DNA from: Acidiphilium rubrum
Lineage (GTDB): Bacteria; Pseudomonadota; Alphaproteobacteria; Acetobacterales; Acetobacteraceae
NCBI RefSeq assembly: GCF_900156265.1
Contig: NZ_FTNE01000009.1
Span: 62,001 to 126,000 of the forward strand
Reading direction: 5' to 3'
Length of the DNA stretch: 64,000 nt
Each line of letters opens with the position of its first letter. Positions within the stretch are counted from its first letter, which is position 1. Below are positions 1 through 6,958 of this stretch, piece after piece. Both the position numbers and the translations under genes were made by a program. Under the pieces are notes generated by a model. It saw only the letters and a list, made by a program, of their open reading frames with translations, was not told the origin of the DNA and made no database searches.

Positions 1-310
1 CTTCGGCCTCCCTGGCATTGATCAGTGCGATCAGGTCGGCTGGCGCGAACGCATTACGGTCCAGGGCATCGCGTAGAAGCCGGGCGATCGGATGCTCGCG
101 CATGGCGCCTTCGACCACTTCGCGCCACCAGTGCAGCCGGATGAGGGTGAGCGGGGCGGTGCTGGCAACCTCGCGGGCGCGGGCCAGTTCGTGGTTGAAT
201 GCGTACAGAATAAGCAGATCGCGCCGTTGCGGCGCCGGCGCGAACATCGCACCGAGAAAACGGTCGGGGTCGGCACGGCGGACCAGGGCGGCCAGTTCGT
301 CGTCGGTCAT
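1..310 (-). CDS. Squalene/phytoene synthase family protein, N-terminal part (cut by window edge)
   Basis: Reading the minus strand from an ATG at 310 to the window edge gives an uninterrupted frame of 103 codons. The translation carries the family's N-terminal signature: a segment RFLGAMFAP, then LLILYAFNHELARARE, then LIRLHWWREVVEG. This is the all-alpha trans-isoprenyl diphosphate synthase fold shared by phytoene/squalene synthases and the NDUFAF6-like complex I assembly factors. The second Asp-rich substrate motif lies beyond the edge, so enzyme and assembly-factor roles cannot be separated here. The gene is divergent from sodB with about 120 bp between the starts. The family call is fairly secure and the substrate is unknown. 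Confidence 0.75.
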   Translation of the reverse strand, partial: MTDDELAALVRRADPDRFLGAMFAPAPQRRDLLILYAFNHELARAREVASTAPLTLIRLHWWREVVEGAMREHPIARLLRDALDRNAFAPADLIALINAREAE

Positions 311-329
311 TGCCGAACGCGATCGAAGC

Positions 330-358
330 TTGACGCGGCACGGCCTGAACCATAGCTA
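330..358 (+). promoter_or_regulatory. Candidate sigma70-type promoter for sodB
   Basis: TTGACG at 330-335 and TAGCTA at 353-358 are separated by 17 bp, in the divergent gap between the synthase fragment and sodB. The -35 box is a close match and the -10 is only fair. The call is pattern-based. Confidence 0.3.
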
Positions 359-430
359 CCGTGCACGCAACCGGTGCGGTTCGCGCGCCGGCACGGACAC
401 AGAATCCCAACCAGGATCGGAGGTGCCATC

Positions 431-1036
431 ATGGCATTCGAACTTCCCGCACTACCTTATTCCCACGCGGCACTCGTCGCTCATGGCATGTGCCAGGAGA
501 CGCTGGAACTGCATCACGACAAGCACCATCAGGCCTATGTGACGGCGCTGAACGGCTTTGTTGAGAAGAACGCCGAATTGCAGGGCAAGACGCTCGAAGA
601 GATCATTCATCACACGCATGGCAAGGCCGATATGGCGCCGGTGTTCAACAATGCCGGCCAGCATTGGAACCATAATCTGTTCTGGCCGGCGATGTCGCCG
701 ACCGATGGCGGCAAGATCCCTGCCAAGCTCGAGGCGAAATTGACCGAGGATTTCGGCTCGGTCGACAAGTTCAAGGACGCGTTCAAGACCGCGGCGACCA
801 CGCAGTTCGGCTCGGGCTGGGCCTGGCTGATCCTGACACCGGCCGGCAAGCTCGCGGTGACGAAAACGCCGAACGGCTCCAACCCGCTCGCCACCAAGGA
901 GGGCACCGCACTCCTCGGCATCGATGTGTGGGAACATTCCTATTATCTGGATTTCCGGAACCGCCGGCCGGATTATGTGACCAACTGGCTCGATAAGATC
1001 GCCCATTATGCCTACGCCGAGCATCTGATGGGTTAA
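431..1036 (+). CDS. sodB: Superoxide dismutase, Fe-type
   Basis: This encodes a 201-residue Fe/Mn superoxide dismutase, which converts superoxide to peroxide and oxygen in the cytoplasm. The expected metal ligands are visible: His28 (LELHHDKHH), His81 (QHWNHNLFW), Asp165 and His169 (DVWEHSYY). Gln77 in NNAGQHWNH sits where Fe-type enzymes carry their active-site glutamine; Mn-type enzymes use a Gln from a later position (GSGWAWL here), so Fe is favoured. The start at 431 is preceded by GGAGGT at a normal distance; an upstream in-frame start at 374 lacks that support. Length and motif order are standard. A strong hairpin follows the stop codon. Confidence 0.95.
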   Translation: MAFELPALPYSHAALVAHGMCQETLELHHDKHHQAYVTALNGFVEKNAELQGKTLEEIIHHTHGKADMAPVFNNAGQHWNHNLFWPAMSPTDGGKIPAKLEAKLTEDFGSVDKFKDAFKTAATTQFGSGWAWLILTPAGKLAVTKTPNGSNPLATKEGTALLGIDVWEHSYYLDFRNRRPDYVTNWLDKIAHYAYAEHLMG

Positions 1037-1045
1037 TAAATCGGG

Positions 1046-1082
1046 GGCAGCGCTTCTTTTTTATGGAAAAAGAAGCGCTGCC
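1046..1082. terminator. Bidirectional intrinsic terminator between sodB and yajC
   Basis: A 16-bp perfect inverted repeat (1046-1061 and 1067-1082) surrounds a short loop. Its A/T-rich apex supplies a T-run on both strands, so it can end the convergent sodB and yajC transcripts. Confidence 0.85.
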
Positions 1083-1445
1083 TTACTTTGCCGGCTTTTT
1101 GACCTCGGCGATTTTTGCGTCCGGCTTGGTTTCGGTCAGCACCGTGCTGATCGTGCTGCGCAGCACCGTAACCCGCACGTTCGGCGCGATATCAACCTCG
1201 ATTTCCTCCGCACCATCAACCGCCTTGGCGACCTGGCCGATGAAGCCTCCGCCGGTGACCACCTTGTCGCCGCGCCGGATGCCCGCCAGGCGTCCCTTCA
1301 GGGCCTTGGCCTGCTGCTGCTGCGGCCGGATCAGGATGAAGTAGAAGACGATGACGATGAGAACCAGCGGTGCGAAGCTGAAAATGGCGGACATGCCGCC
1401 AGCGGCAGGGGCGGCATCGGCGGCGTAGGCGGTAGCAATGAACAT
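1083..1445 (-). CDS. yajC: Preprotein translocase accessory subunit YajC
   Basis: A 120-residue protein with one membrane helix at about residues 18-39 (SFAPLVLIVIVFYFILI), followed by the family hallmark IRPQQQQAK and a small beta domain with GDKVVTGGGFIG. YajC associates with SecDF-YidC at the inner membrane. The ATG at 1445 was chosen because the conserved hydrophobic start follows directly and an AGGAT-like ribosome site precedes it; the longer upstream frame has no YajC-like sequence. secD, its usual partner, is not downstream here, since sodB is convergent. The family call is strong. Confidence 0.93.
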   Translation of the reverse strand: MFIATAYAADAAPAAGGMSAIFSFAPLVLIVIVFYFILIRPQQQQAKALKGRLAGIRRGDKVVTGGGFIGQVAKAVDGAEEIEVDIAPNVRVTVLRSTISTVLTETKPDAKIAEVKKPAK

Positions 1446-1533
1446 GCGTGGTATCCTGATGTGAAATCGGTGGTTGTCCTGCGTCGCGCGGGACCATAGT
1501 TTGCCGACCCGCCGCGTCAAGTCAGGAACCCAA

Positions 1534-2406
1534 ATGAACCAAACGACGATCGATCTGCTTACCCGCATCACCGCAGCGCTGGAGCGTCTGGCGCCCGAGC
1601 CCCCTGCCCCGGCCTCGTTATACGGGCATGACGCATTCGTCTGGCATCCGGCGCGGCGTACGCTGGAGCCGGTGGCGCGGGTTTCACGCGTCGATATCGG
1701 GTTGTTGCGCGGGGTCGACCGGCAGAAGCATATCCTGCTGGAAAACACCATGCGGTTCGCGCGTGGGTTTTCGGCCAACAACGCCATGCTGTGGGGCGCG
1801 CGTGGCATGGGCAAATCATCGCTCGTGAAGGCGGCGCACGCGGCGGCGAACGCCGAATTACCCGAAAGTCTGGCACTGATCGAAATCCATCGCGAGGATA
1901 TCGCGACCTTACCCGATCTACTGGACATCATCCGGCCGCAATCACGCAGAACCTTGGTTTTGTGCGATGATCTTTCATTCGAACGTGAGGATGCCGACTA
2001 TAAGGCGTTGAAATCGGTGCTGGACGGCGGGATCAAGGGGCGGCCGGAAAACGTGCTGTTCTACGCAACTTCCAACCGGCGGCATCTGATGCCGCGCGAC
2101 ATGATCGAGAACGAGCGCAGTACCGCGATCAGCCCTTCGGAGGCGACCGAGGAAAAAGTGTCGCTGTCGGACCGGTTCGGCATCTGGATCGGATTTCACA
2201 ACTGCGACCAGGCGACTTTTTTTTCGATGATCGAGGGGTATGCCGCGCGGTTCGCGCTGCCGATTGATGCGGCGACGCTGCAGGCCGAGGCGGTGGAATG
2301 GTCGGTCACGCGGGGCGCGCGGTCCGGGCGGGTCGCCTGGCAGTTCATTCAGGATCTGGCGGGGCGGTTGGGTCACCCGATCGCGCTCGATGAACGGGAT
2401 TCTTGA
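1534..2406 (+). CDS. DUF815-family AAA-type ATPase
   Basis: A 290-residue ATP-binding protein of the DUF815 family. Walker A is GARGMGKS (about residues 88-95), Walker B LVLCDD (about 141-146), and a sensor-1-like stretch YATSNRRHLMP follows. The function of the family is not established; these proteins resemble DnaA/DnaC-like P-loop ATPases and are common in proteobacteria, often next to yajC, as here (divergent, 88 bp apart). The start at 1534 follows AGGA and gives the usual family length; an upstream in-frame start at 1474 would lie in the yajC promoter region. Confidence 0.85.
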   Translation: MNQTTIDLLTRITAALERLAPEPPAPASLYGHDAFVWHPARRTLEPVARVSRVDIGLLRGVDRQKHILLENTMRFARGFSANNAMLWGARGMGKSSLVKAAHAAANAELPESLALIEIHREDIATLPDLLDIIRPQSRRTLVLCDDLSFEREDADYKALKSVLDGGIKGRPENVLFYATSNRRHLMPRDMIENERSTAISPSEATEEKVSLSDRFGIWIGFHNCDQATFFSMIEGYAARFALPIDAATLQAEAVEWSVTRGARSGRVAWQFIQDLAGRLGHPIALDERDS

Positions 2407-2557
2407 AAAAATTTATTATTTGCGAATGTTGCGATATGGCGCATTCACACGCAAGTCTTGGTAATCTAACGGGTGGGGTCGCGTAATCCGCCCGCTGCAA
2501 GCACGTCTTTATTGCGCGCAGCGCTGGCCGCGCGGGAAATTCCGGCACGCGCATTGC

Positions 2558-2586
2558 TTGACATCGCGTATGGCAAACGGATTACA
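2558..2586 (+). promoter_or_regulatory. Candidate promoter upstream of the TonB-like gene
   Basis: A perfect TTGACA lies at 2558-2563 with a weak -10-like ATTACA 17 bp later, about 75 bp before the TonB-like start. The gap 2407-2661 is otherwise unremarkable and A/T-rich at its left end. Confidence 0.3.
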
Positions 2587-2661
2587 GACGCTGAATTATG
2601 ATGAAGCATCACGCCTGATGCGGCATATTTGCAACCGACGACTTGGCTGGAGAGCCTGCTG

Positions 2662-3354
2662 ATGCTGGATAGTGCAACAATGAACGGCGCGCTGCCGCCG
2701 TGGGAACCCGATGAACTTGGTCTGACACGGGCCACGATCGTCAGTATCACCGTGATGGCGGTGGTGCTTGGCGGTATTTTCTATGCGGGAACGCATTTGC
2801 CGCACGTAAAGAAGCCGGTGGTACCGACCACCTATGTTCATATGGTCACCCTGCCGCGGCCGAAGCCGCCACCGCCATTGCCAATTCCGCCGCCGCCGGT
2901 GCCCGTGCCGGTGCCCAAGCCGATCATTCACCCGGTTATCCAGCATGTTTCACCGCGGCCGACCAAGATTCCGGTGCCGGTCAAGCATGTGATCATTCAT
3001 CACAAGCCACCGCCGCCGCTGAAAAAACCACCGCCGCCGCCAGCCCCACCGCCGGCGCCGAAGCAGCCGCCGTTCAACTTCAACGCCTATGCGGCCGGCC
3101 TGCGTGCGCCGCTGCAACAGGAAGTGCCAATCAGCCGGGCGATGAAAATGCTCAATCTCCACGGCACAGCCTATATCGAGTTTACGCTCACGCCGAGCGG
3201 GCATCTGGTCTCGGCATCGATCTATAAGAGCAGCGGTAATCCGTTGATCGACAAATCAGCGCTGGAGACGGTTCTGCACCACCATTTTCCGGGGTTTCCG
3301 GGAACGCAGAACAAAGTGTTTGCGCTACCGATTGAGATTGAGGCTGAGCAGTAG
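2662..3354 (+). CDS. tonB: TonB-like energy transducer
   Basis: A 230-residue protein with the TonB layout. A short cytoplasmic tail comes first, then one membrane helix at about residues 24-43, then a long Pro-rich periplasmic spacer (runs of PKPPPPLP type, about residues 55-150). A C-terminal TonB domain follows (AYIEFTLTPSGHLVSASIYKSSG then LIDKSALETVLHH). It would pass proton-motive force energy from ExbB/ExbD to outer-membrane receptors. The ATG at 2662 has GGAGAG about 9 bp upstream; a TTG at 2629 would extend the frame without support. Two receptor genes follow and ExbB/ExbD genes lie about 12 kb downstream on the same strand, so it probably serves this locus. Confidence 0.85.
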   Translation: MLDSATMNGALPPWEPDELGLTRATIVSITVMAVVLGGIFYAGTHLPHVKKPVVPTTYVHMVTLPRPKPPPPLPIPPPPVPVPVPKPIIHPVIQHVSPRPTKIPVPVKHVIIHHKPPPPLKKPPPPPAPPPAPKQPPFNFNAYAAGLRAPLQQEVPISRAMKMLNLHGTAYIEFTLTPSGHLVSASIYKSSGNPLIDKSALETVLHHHFPGFPGTQNKVFALPIEIEAEQ

Positions 3355-3386
3355 TCGGGCTCTCGACGGAACGGTGCCGTGCAGGC

Positions 3387-3413
3387 AAACCCCACCAACG
3401 GTGGGGTTTTTTT
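3387..3413 (+). terminator. Intrinsic terminator after the TonB-like gene
   Basis: A perfect 10-bp stem (3387-3396 with 3400-3409) around a 3-nt AAC loop is followed by a run of T. It separates tonB transcription from the receptors. Confidence 0.9.
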
Positions 3414-3773
3414 ATGCATAGTGCCTGACTTCAAAACAGGCGCAGCCTGATATTTAGGCGCTCATCCAGAGCTTATCGTACATCAATCAGAATCACATCA
3501 TTGTGATTAAATCGTCGTTACTCTATATATGACAAAATAGATCGCTTTTCGACAATAATATGTCAAATCATTGTGCAATTAGGACTTAAACTTGCAACTT
3601 TTAACGAAATCACCAAAATTATCGTCGCGGAATATGACATAAACTGTAACGTTCGTTGGAATGTGGCCAAAAAGTCATATGCAAAATGGCCCAAGCCAGA
3701 AATGATACGCGTGTCTGCCATGCTTAAGTCTAGTGGCTGGGCGCCTGTCCTCTGACCAAACTGGGAGCTTTGA
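3414..3773. other. AT-rich intergenic region before the first receptor
   Basis: About 360 bp with base composition far more A/T-rich than the flanking genes and no convincing gene. It contains the dyad listed separately and presumably the receptor promoter. The ribosome site GGGAG lies just before the start at 3774. Confidence 0.6.
3491..3508. promoter_or_regulatory. Dyad-symmetric candidate operator upstream of receptor 1
   Basis: AATCACA-TCAT-TGTGATT is a perfect 7-bp inverted repeat with a 4-bp spacer. The half-sites are in the opposite order to a CRP/FNR site, so those regulators are not indicated. No cognate regulator is encoded nearby. Confidence 0.35.
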
Positions 3774-6542
3774 ATGACAATATCGAGATCGGGCCGTAGC
3801 CGATTATTTATTCTCACCGCGTGTTCAGTTGCGAGCGGCGTGGTATTTTCGGCACGGGTATGGGCGCAGAGCGCGCCTGCGCCAGTGATTGTGCCGGCGA
3901 CCGGGGCTGCGCCGATCCTTCCGACCGGCGCTGCGACGCCGGATGCGCAAGCGATCCATATCGCGAAGATCAAAAAACTTTATCGTGAGCTTCTTCTGAA
4001 AGAGAAGAATATCTCCGCGGCGGTTTCGCATATCAGCCGCAAGCAGATCGAGGCGACAGGGACGGAACAGGGATCGATCCAGTCGCTGTTGAAGCAGACG
4101 CCTTCAGTGAACGAATACCAGCAGAACCTTGGCCAGGGCGTGCCGGTTCTGACCGTGCGCGGCGTGCGTAATTCGCAGTTGGCGCAAACGCTGAACGGCA
4201 CGATTCCGCTGCAGGATCTGGCCAACGGCGGTAGCGGCGCGTTCCTGTCGAACAATCTTGGCTCGCCCATCACGCTCGGGCAGCTCGACAATACGACGAT
4301 CTATCCTGGCGTGGCGCCGCCGGACAAGCAGGGTTTTGCAACGATCGGCGGCACGATCGCCTATGTTTCGAAGAAACCGACATCCAAACCCTACGCCAAA
4401 CTGTTCGGCGGATTCGGTTCGTTCGACAGCAGCAATGCCGGGTTTGAGATCAACACCGGCAACATCGGCACGGCGATCGACGCGCCGAAGGCGCTGCTGC
4501 GATATAATCAGAGCTATACGGCCGGCTACCCGGACGGCAATTCGATCCGCTCTGGCGATATGCTGTTCGACGTGGTCAAGCCGTATGATGAGGGCTTGTC
4601 ACATGTGTCGGCCACCGTCATCTTCAATCGGGCGGACGGCTACATCGCGACATCACCGGTGCCGGTGCCGCTGATCAATTCGAACAGCTACAGTTTCAAC
4701 TTTCCGCATTCCCTGACATTCACGCGCCAGAACAACAAGTACCTGACCGCGATTATCAGCGACCAGACATTCATCAATCCACACTTGATCATCAGTGGTA
4801 AGTTGTTTTACTTGCGCCAGCCAAGCGAATTCACTAGTTACGTCAATCAGAAGGCTATCTATAACCCAGCCAACCCCGGCGTATATCCGAGCACTTATCC
4901 CTACGGTGGCTCGTTCCCATACCAAATCAATTTCCAGGTTCCGTTCTTTCCGAACGGTCCGTTTTTTGGTCCACAAATTCCGATTGTTCAGCAAAACAGT
5001 GGCGCCGCCTTGGGAGCTGGCGGTCCGTTCCCGTATCCGACTGGGTATTTCCCGCCCTACAACACCTATAATCCGCAGACTCAGGGTGTCACGCTGGTAC
5101 CCAATCAGGTCGGTGGAACGGGTGTGATCGAGCAGGGTTTGAACGCCGAACAATCCACGGGCGGGTCACAAACTGTCGGTTTTACACCGCGTGTGAATAT
5201 CTTCCTGCCGGACAATGACATCACGATCGGGGGTATTCTGTCGAAGGAAACCGGGATCGGCGGCAATCTTTACTACGGAAGCACCACGCCGATACCGCAA
5301 ATTGCGGCAAACCAGGTGGGGACGCCAGCTGGCGGTGCCCAGCGCACGATTTATCAGGTTTATGCGCAGGACCGGATCAACATTCTTGATAACAAGCTTC
5401 ACATCGAACCTGGTTTTGAGCTGACCGGCGTTTATAGCAGTTCAATCGCCGGCTATTCCGCCGGCCAATCTACCCTTACCCCGTTCAATCAGGCCGTTGG
5501 TGGCGGCATTAGCGCAACCGGCAACTATAAACTCCAGAACTACAGTTCTCAGATCGATCCGTACCTCGGCGTGTCTTATGACTTACCATATCACATGGTT
5601 GCATATGCTGCATATGGTAAAGGGGCTCGGTTCGCGCCAGTATCCGATTATGGTCTGGGTGCGGTCGGTGTCGGTAATTCAATCGCGAGCACGACAAAGG
5701 CGCCGAAGCCAGAGGTCGTTCATGCTTATGATGTGGGGCTCCGGTACGATACGCCGCGGCTCTACCTGAACGCTGACTTTTTCTATCAGAAGGTCACGAG
5801 CCAGTTCTCGTTCTTCACAAATTATGCGACTGGCGTGTCGAATTACGCCAATACAGGCGCGTCTCAATATCGTGGTTATGAATTCTCCGGAAAGTATCGG
5901 ATAACGCACGATATTGAAGTGTTCGGTAACGCTTCGTACAATCAGGCCAATTATCTGAATGAGTTTTTCGCTAGCGACACGCCGTTCCAAGGGCAATTCG
6001 GTTATGTGTTTAAAGGAGAGCCGCTAGCCGATACCCCGAATTATCTTGGTAACTTCGGTGTCGAGTATGATCACGGTCCCTATACGGCTCGTTTGTCTGG
6101 TCAATACACAGGGCAGCAATACATCACATTCGATCTAGCGCCGACGCTCCCCAACCAGCCGCAGATCGCGCCGCCGGCGCCAAATTCGGCGCTCGGGTTG
6201 GCGACCACGCCGTTCTACCCAACCCCGCAAGGCAATCTTGCTCAAAAAATCGCGGGGTTAGGGCCAATCCCGCACTTCAAGCTCCCTGCGTATTTGTTGA
6301 TGAACGTGTATCTGAGCTACACGATGCATCTGCATGGCTATGATCATCTGAAATCGCTGAAGTTCTCGCTGAACGTTCAGAACCTGCTTGGACTGCACTA
6401 TTATCAACATTACTTCCTGGCACCGTCGGAATCGGTTTCGATCACCTCGCCGTTCAACGGGTTTATCAGCAATCCGACCTACGCATCGGCCTTCACCGGT
6501 CCGCCGCGGTCGATCTACCTCAATGTGACCGCAACGTTCTAA
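3774..6542 (+). CDS. TonB-dependent outer-membrane receptor (copy 1)
   Basis: A 922-residue TonB-dependent receptor. A signal peptide (basic RSGRSR, hydrophobic core, likely cut after VWA) is followed by an unusual Pro/Ala-rich linker and a helix-like segment to about residue 95. The plug domain comes next (SIQSLLKQTPSVNEYQ, VRGVRNSQLAQTL, GFATIGGTIAYVSKKP), then a long beta-barrel with alternating aromatic strands ending in a terminal Phe (YLNVTATF). It should import a bulky ligand across the outer membrane with TonB-ExbBD energy. Its closest visible relative is the next gene, so the pair is a tandem duplication. The ligand is unknown; the downstream peptide-type ABC importer hints at a peptide or peptide-like siderophore. 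Confidence 0.93.
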   Translation: MTISRSGRSRLFILTACSVASGVVFSARVWAQSAPAPVIVPATGAAPILPTGAATPDAQAIHIAKIKKLYRELLLKEKNISAAVSHISRKQIEATGTEQGSIQSLLKQTPSVNEYQQNLGQGVPVLTVRGVRNSQLAQTLNGTIPLQDLANGGSGAFLSNNLGSPITLGQLDNTTIYPGVAPPDKQGFATIGGTIAYVSKKPTSKPYAKLFGGFGSFDSSNAGFEINTGNIGTAIDAPKALLRYNQSYTAGYPDGNSIRSGDMLFDVVKPYDEGLSHVSATVIFNRADGYIATSPVPVPLINSNSYSFNFPHSLTFTRQNNKYLTAIISDQTFINPHLIISGKLFYLRQPSEFTSYVNQKAIYNPANPGVYPSTYPYGGSFPYQINFQVPFFPNGPFFGPQIPIVQQNSGAALGAGGPFPYPTGYFPPYNTYNPQTQGVTLVPNQVGGTGVIEQGLNAEQSTGGSQTVGFTPRVNIFLPDNDITIGGILSKETGIGGNLYYGSTTPIPQIAANQVGTPAGGAQRTIYQVYAQDRINILDNKLHIEPGFELTGVYSSSIAGYSAGQSTLTPFNQAVGGGISATGNYKLQNYSSQIDPYLGVSYDLPYHMVAYAAYGKGARFAPVSDYGLGAVGVGNSIASTTKAPKPEVVHAYDVGLRYDTPRLYLNADFFYQKVTSQFSFFTNYATGVSNYANTGASQYRGYEFSGKYRITHDIEVFGNASYNQANYLNEFFASDTPFQGQFGYVFKGEPLADTPNYLGNFGVEYDHGPYTARLSGQYTGQQYITFDLAPTLPNQPQIAPPAPNSALGLATTPFYPTPQGNLAQKIAGLGPIPHFKLPAYLLMNVYLSYTMHLHGYDHLKSLKFSLNVQNLLGLHYYQHYFLAPSESVSITSPFNGFISNPTYASAFTGPPRSIYLNVTATF

Positions 6543-6566
6543 GACTCGAAACAGTTTGGATCGACT

Positions 6567-6596
6567 AGGCCGGCCCTTCGGGGCCGGTCTTTTTTT
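6567..6596 (+). terminator. Intrinsic terminator with UUCG loop after receptor 1
   Basis: A stem of about 10 bp (6567-6576 with 6581-6590, one G-T pair) is closed by a TTCG tetraloop and followed by a T-run. The two receptors are therefore probably transcribed separately. Confidence 0.88.
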
Positions 6597-6958
6597 GATT
6601 AATCGACATGCGATCCGAGAATTTGCCGAACGCGATTGCATGCGCGGAAACTATCCTAGGTCTGTGATTTTTTCGCAACATGGTGCATGTCCGGCAATAA
6701 ATTGTCGTATGGCGTTTTTATGACAGACCTATATCGTCGTGTCCTGACAGATTTCTGAAATAATTCAAATTCCAGGACCGTCATACAATCGTTATTCGTA
6801 ATGATACGATTACGAAAATATTTGGCAAATATGAATTTCGCTCTTGGCAGTTGAAATCCTCCCATGCGAGGTACGCAGCTCTGGGGCGCGTGCATCACGC
6901 CACGTCCTTCGCGACGGGAATTGGGTTCATTGGTCCTTCGGGGCCCTGGGAGTTGTCT
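6597..6958. other. AT-rich intergenic region between the two receptors
   Basis: About 360 bp without a convincing gene. It holds the 22-bp dyad at 6795-6816 and a small TTCG-capped hairpin at about 6932-6945, immediately before the ribosome site GGGAG of the second receptor. Its length and A/T richness match the region before receptor 1, but no obvious sequence identity between the two was noticed by eye. Confidence 0.5.
6795..6816. promoter_or_regulatory. Dyad-symmetric candidate operator upstream of receptor 2
   Basis: TTCGTAAT at 6795-6802 and its exact complement ATTACGAA at 6809-6816 flank a 6-bp spacer, about 140 bp before the receptor start. It does not match the Fur-type boxes found elsewhere in the window. 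Confidence 0.4.

Noticed and set aside
452-1024. A 190-codon antisense frame within sodB
   Set aside because: Fully inside a canonical Fe-SOD gene, with no ribosome site and a motif-free translation.
3491-3508. CRP/FNR-type site before receptor 1
   Set aside because: The half-sites TGTGA/TCACA occur in the reversed order (AATCACA first), so the arrangement does not fit CRP or FNR binding.
3774-3900. Possible lipobox (LTAC) in the receptor signal peptide
   Set aside because: The hydrophobic core before the Cys is too short and continues beyond it. A signal peptidase I site after VWA fits better, and TonB receptors are not lipoproteins.
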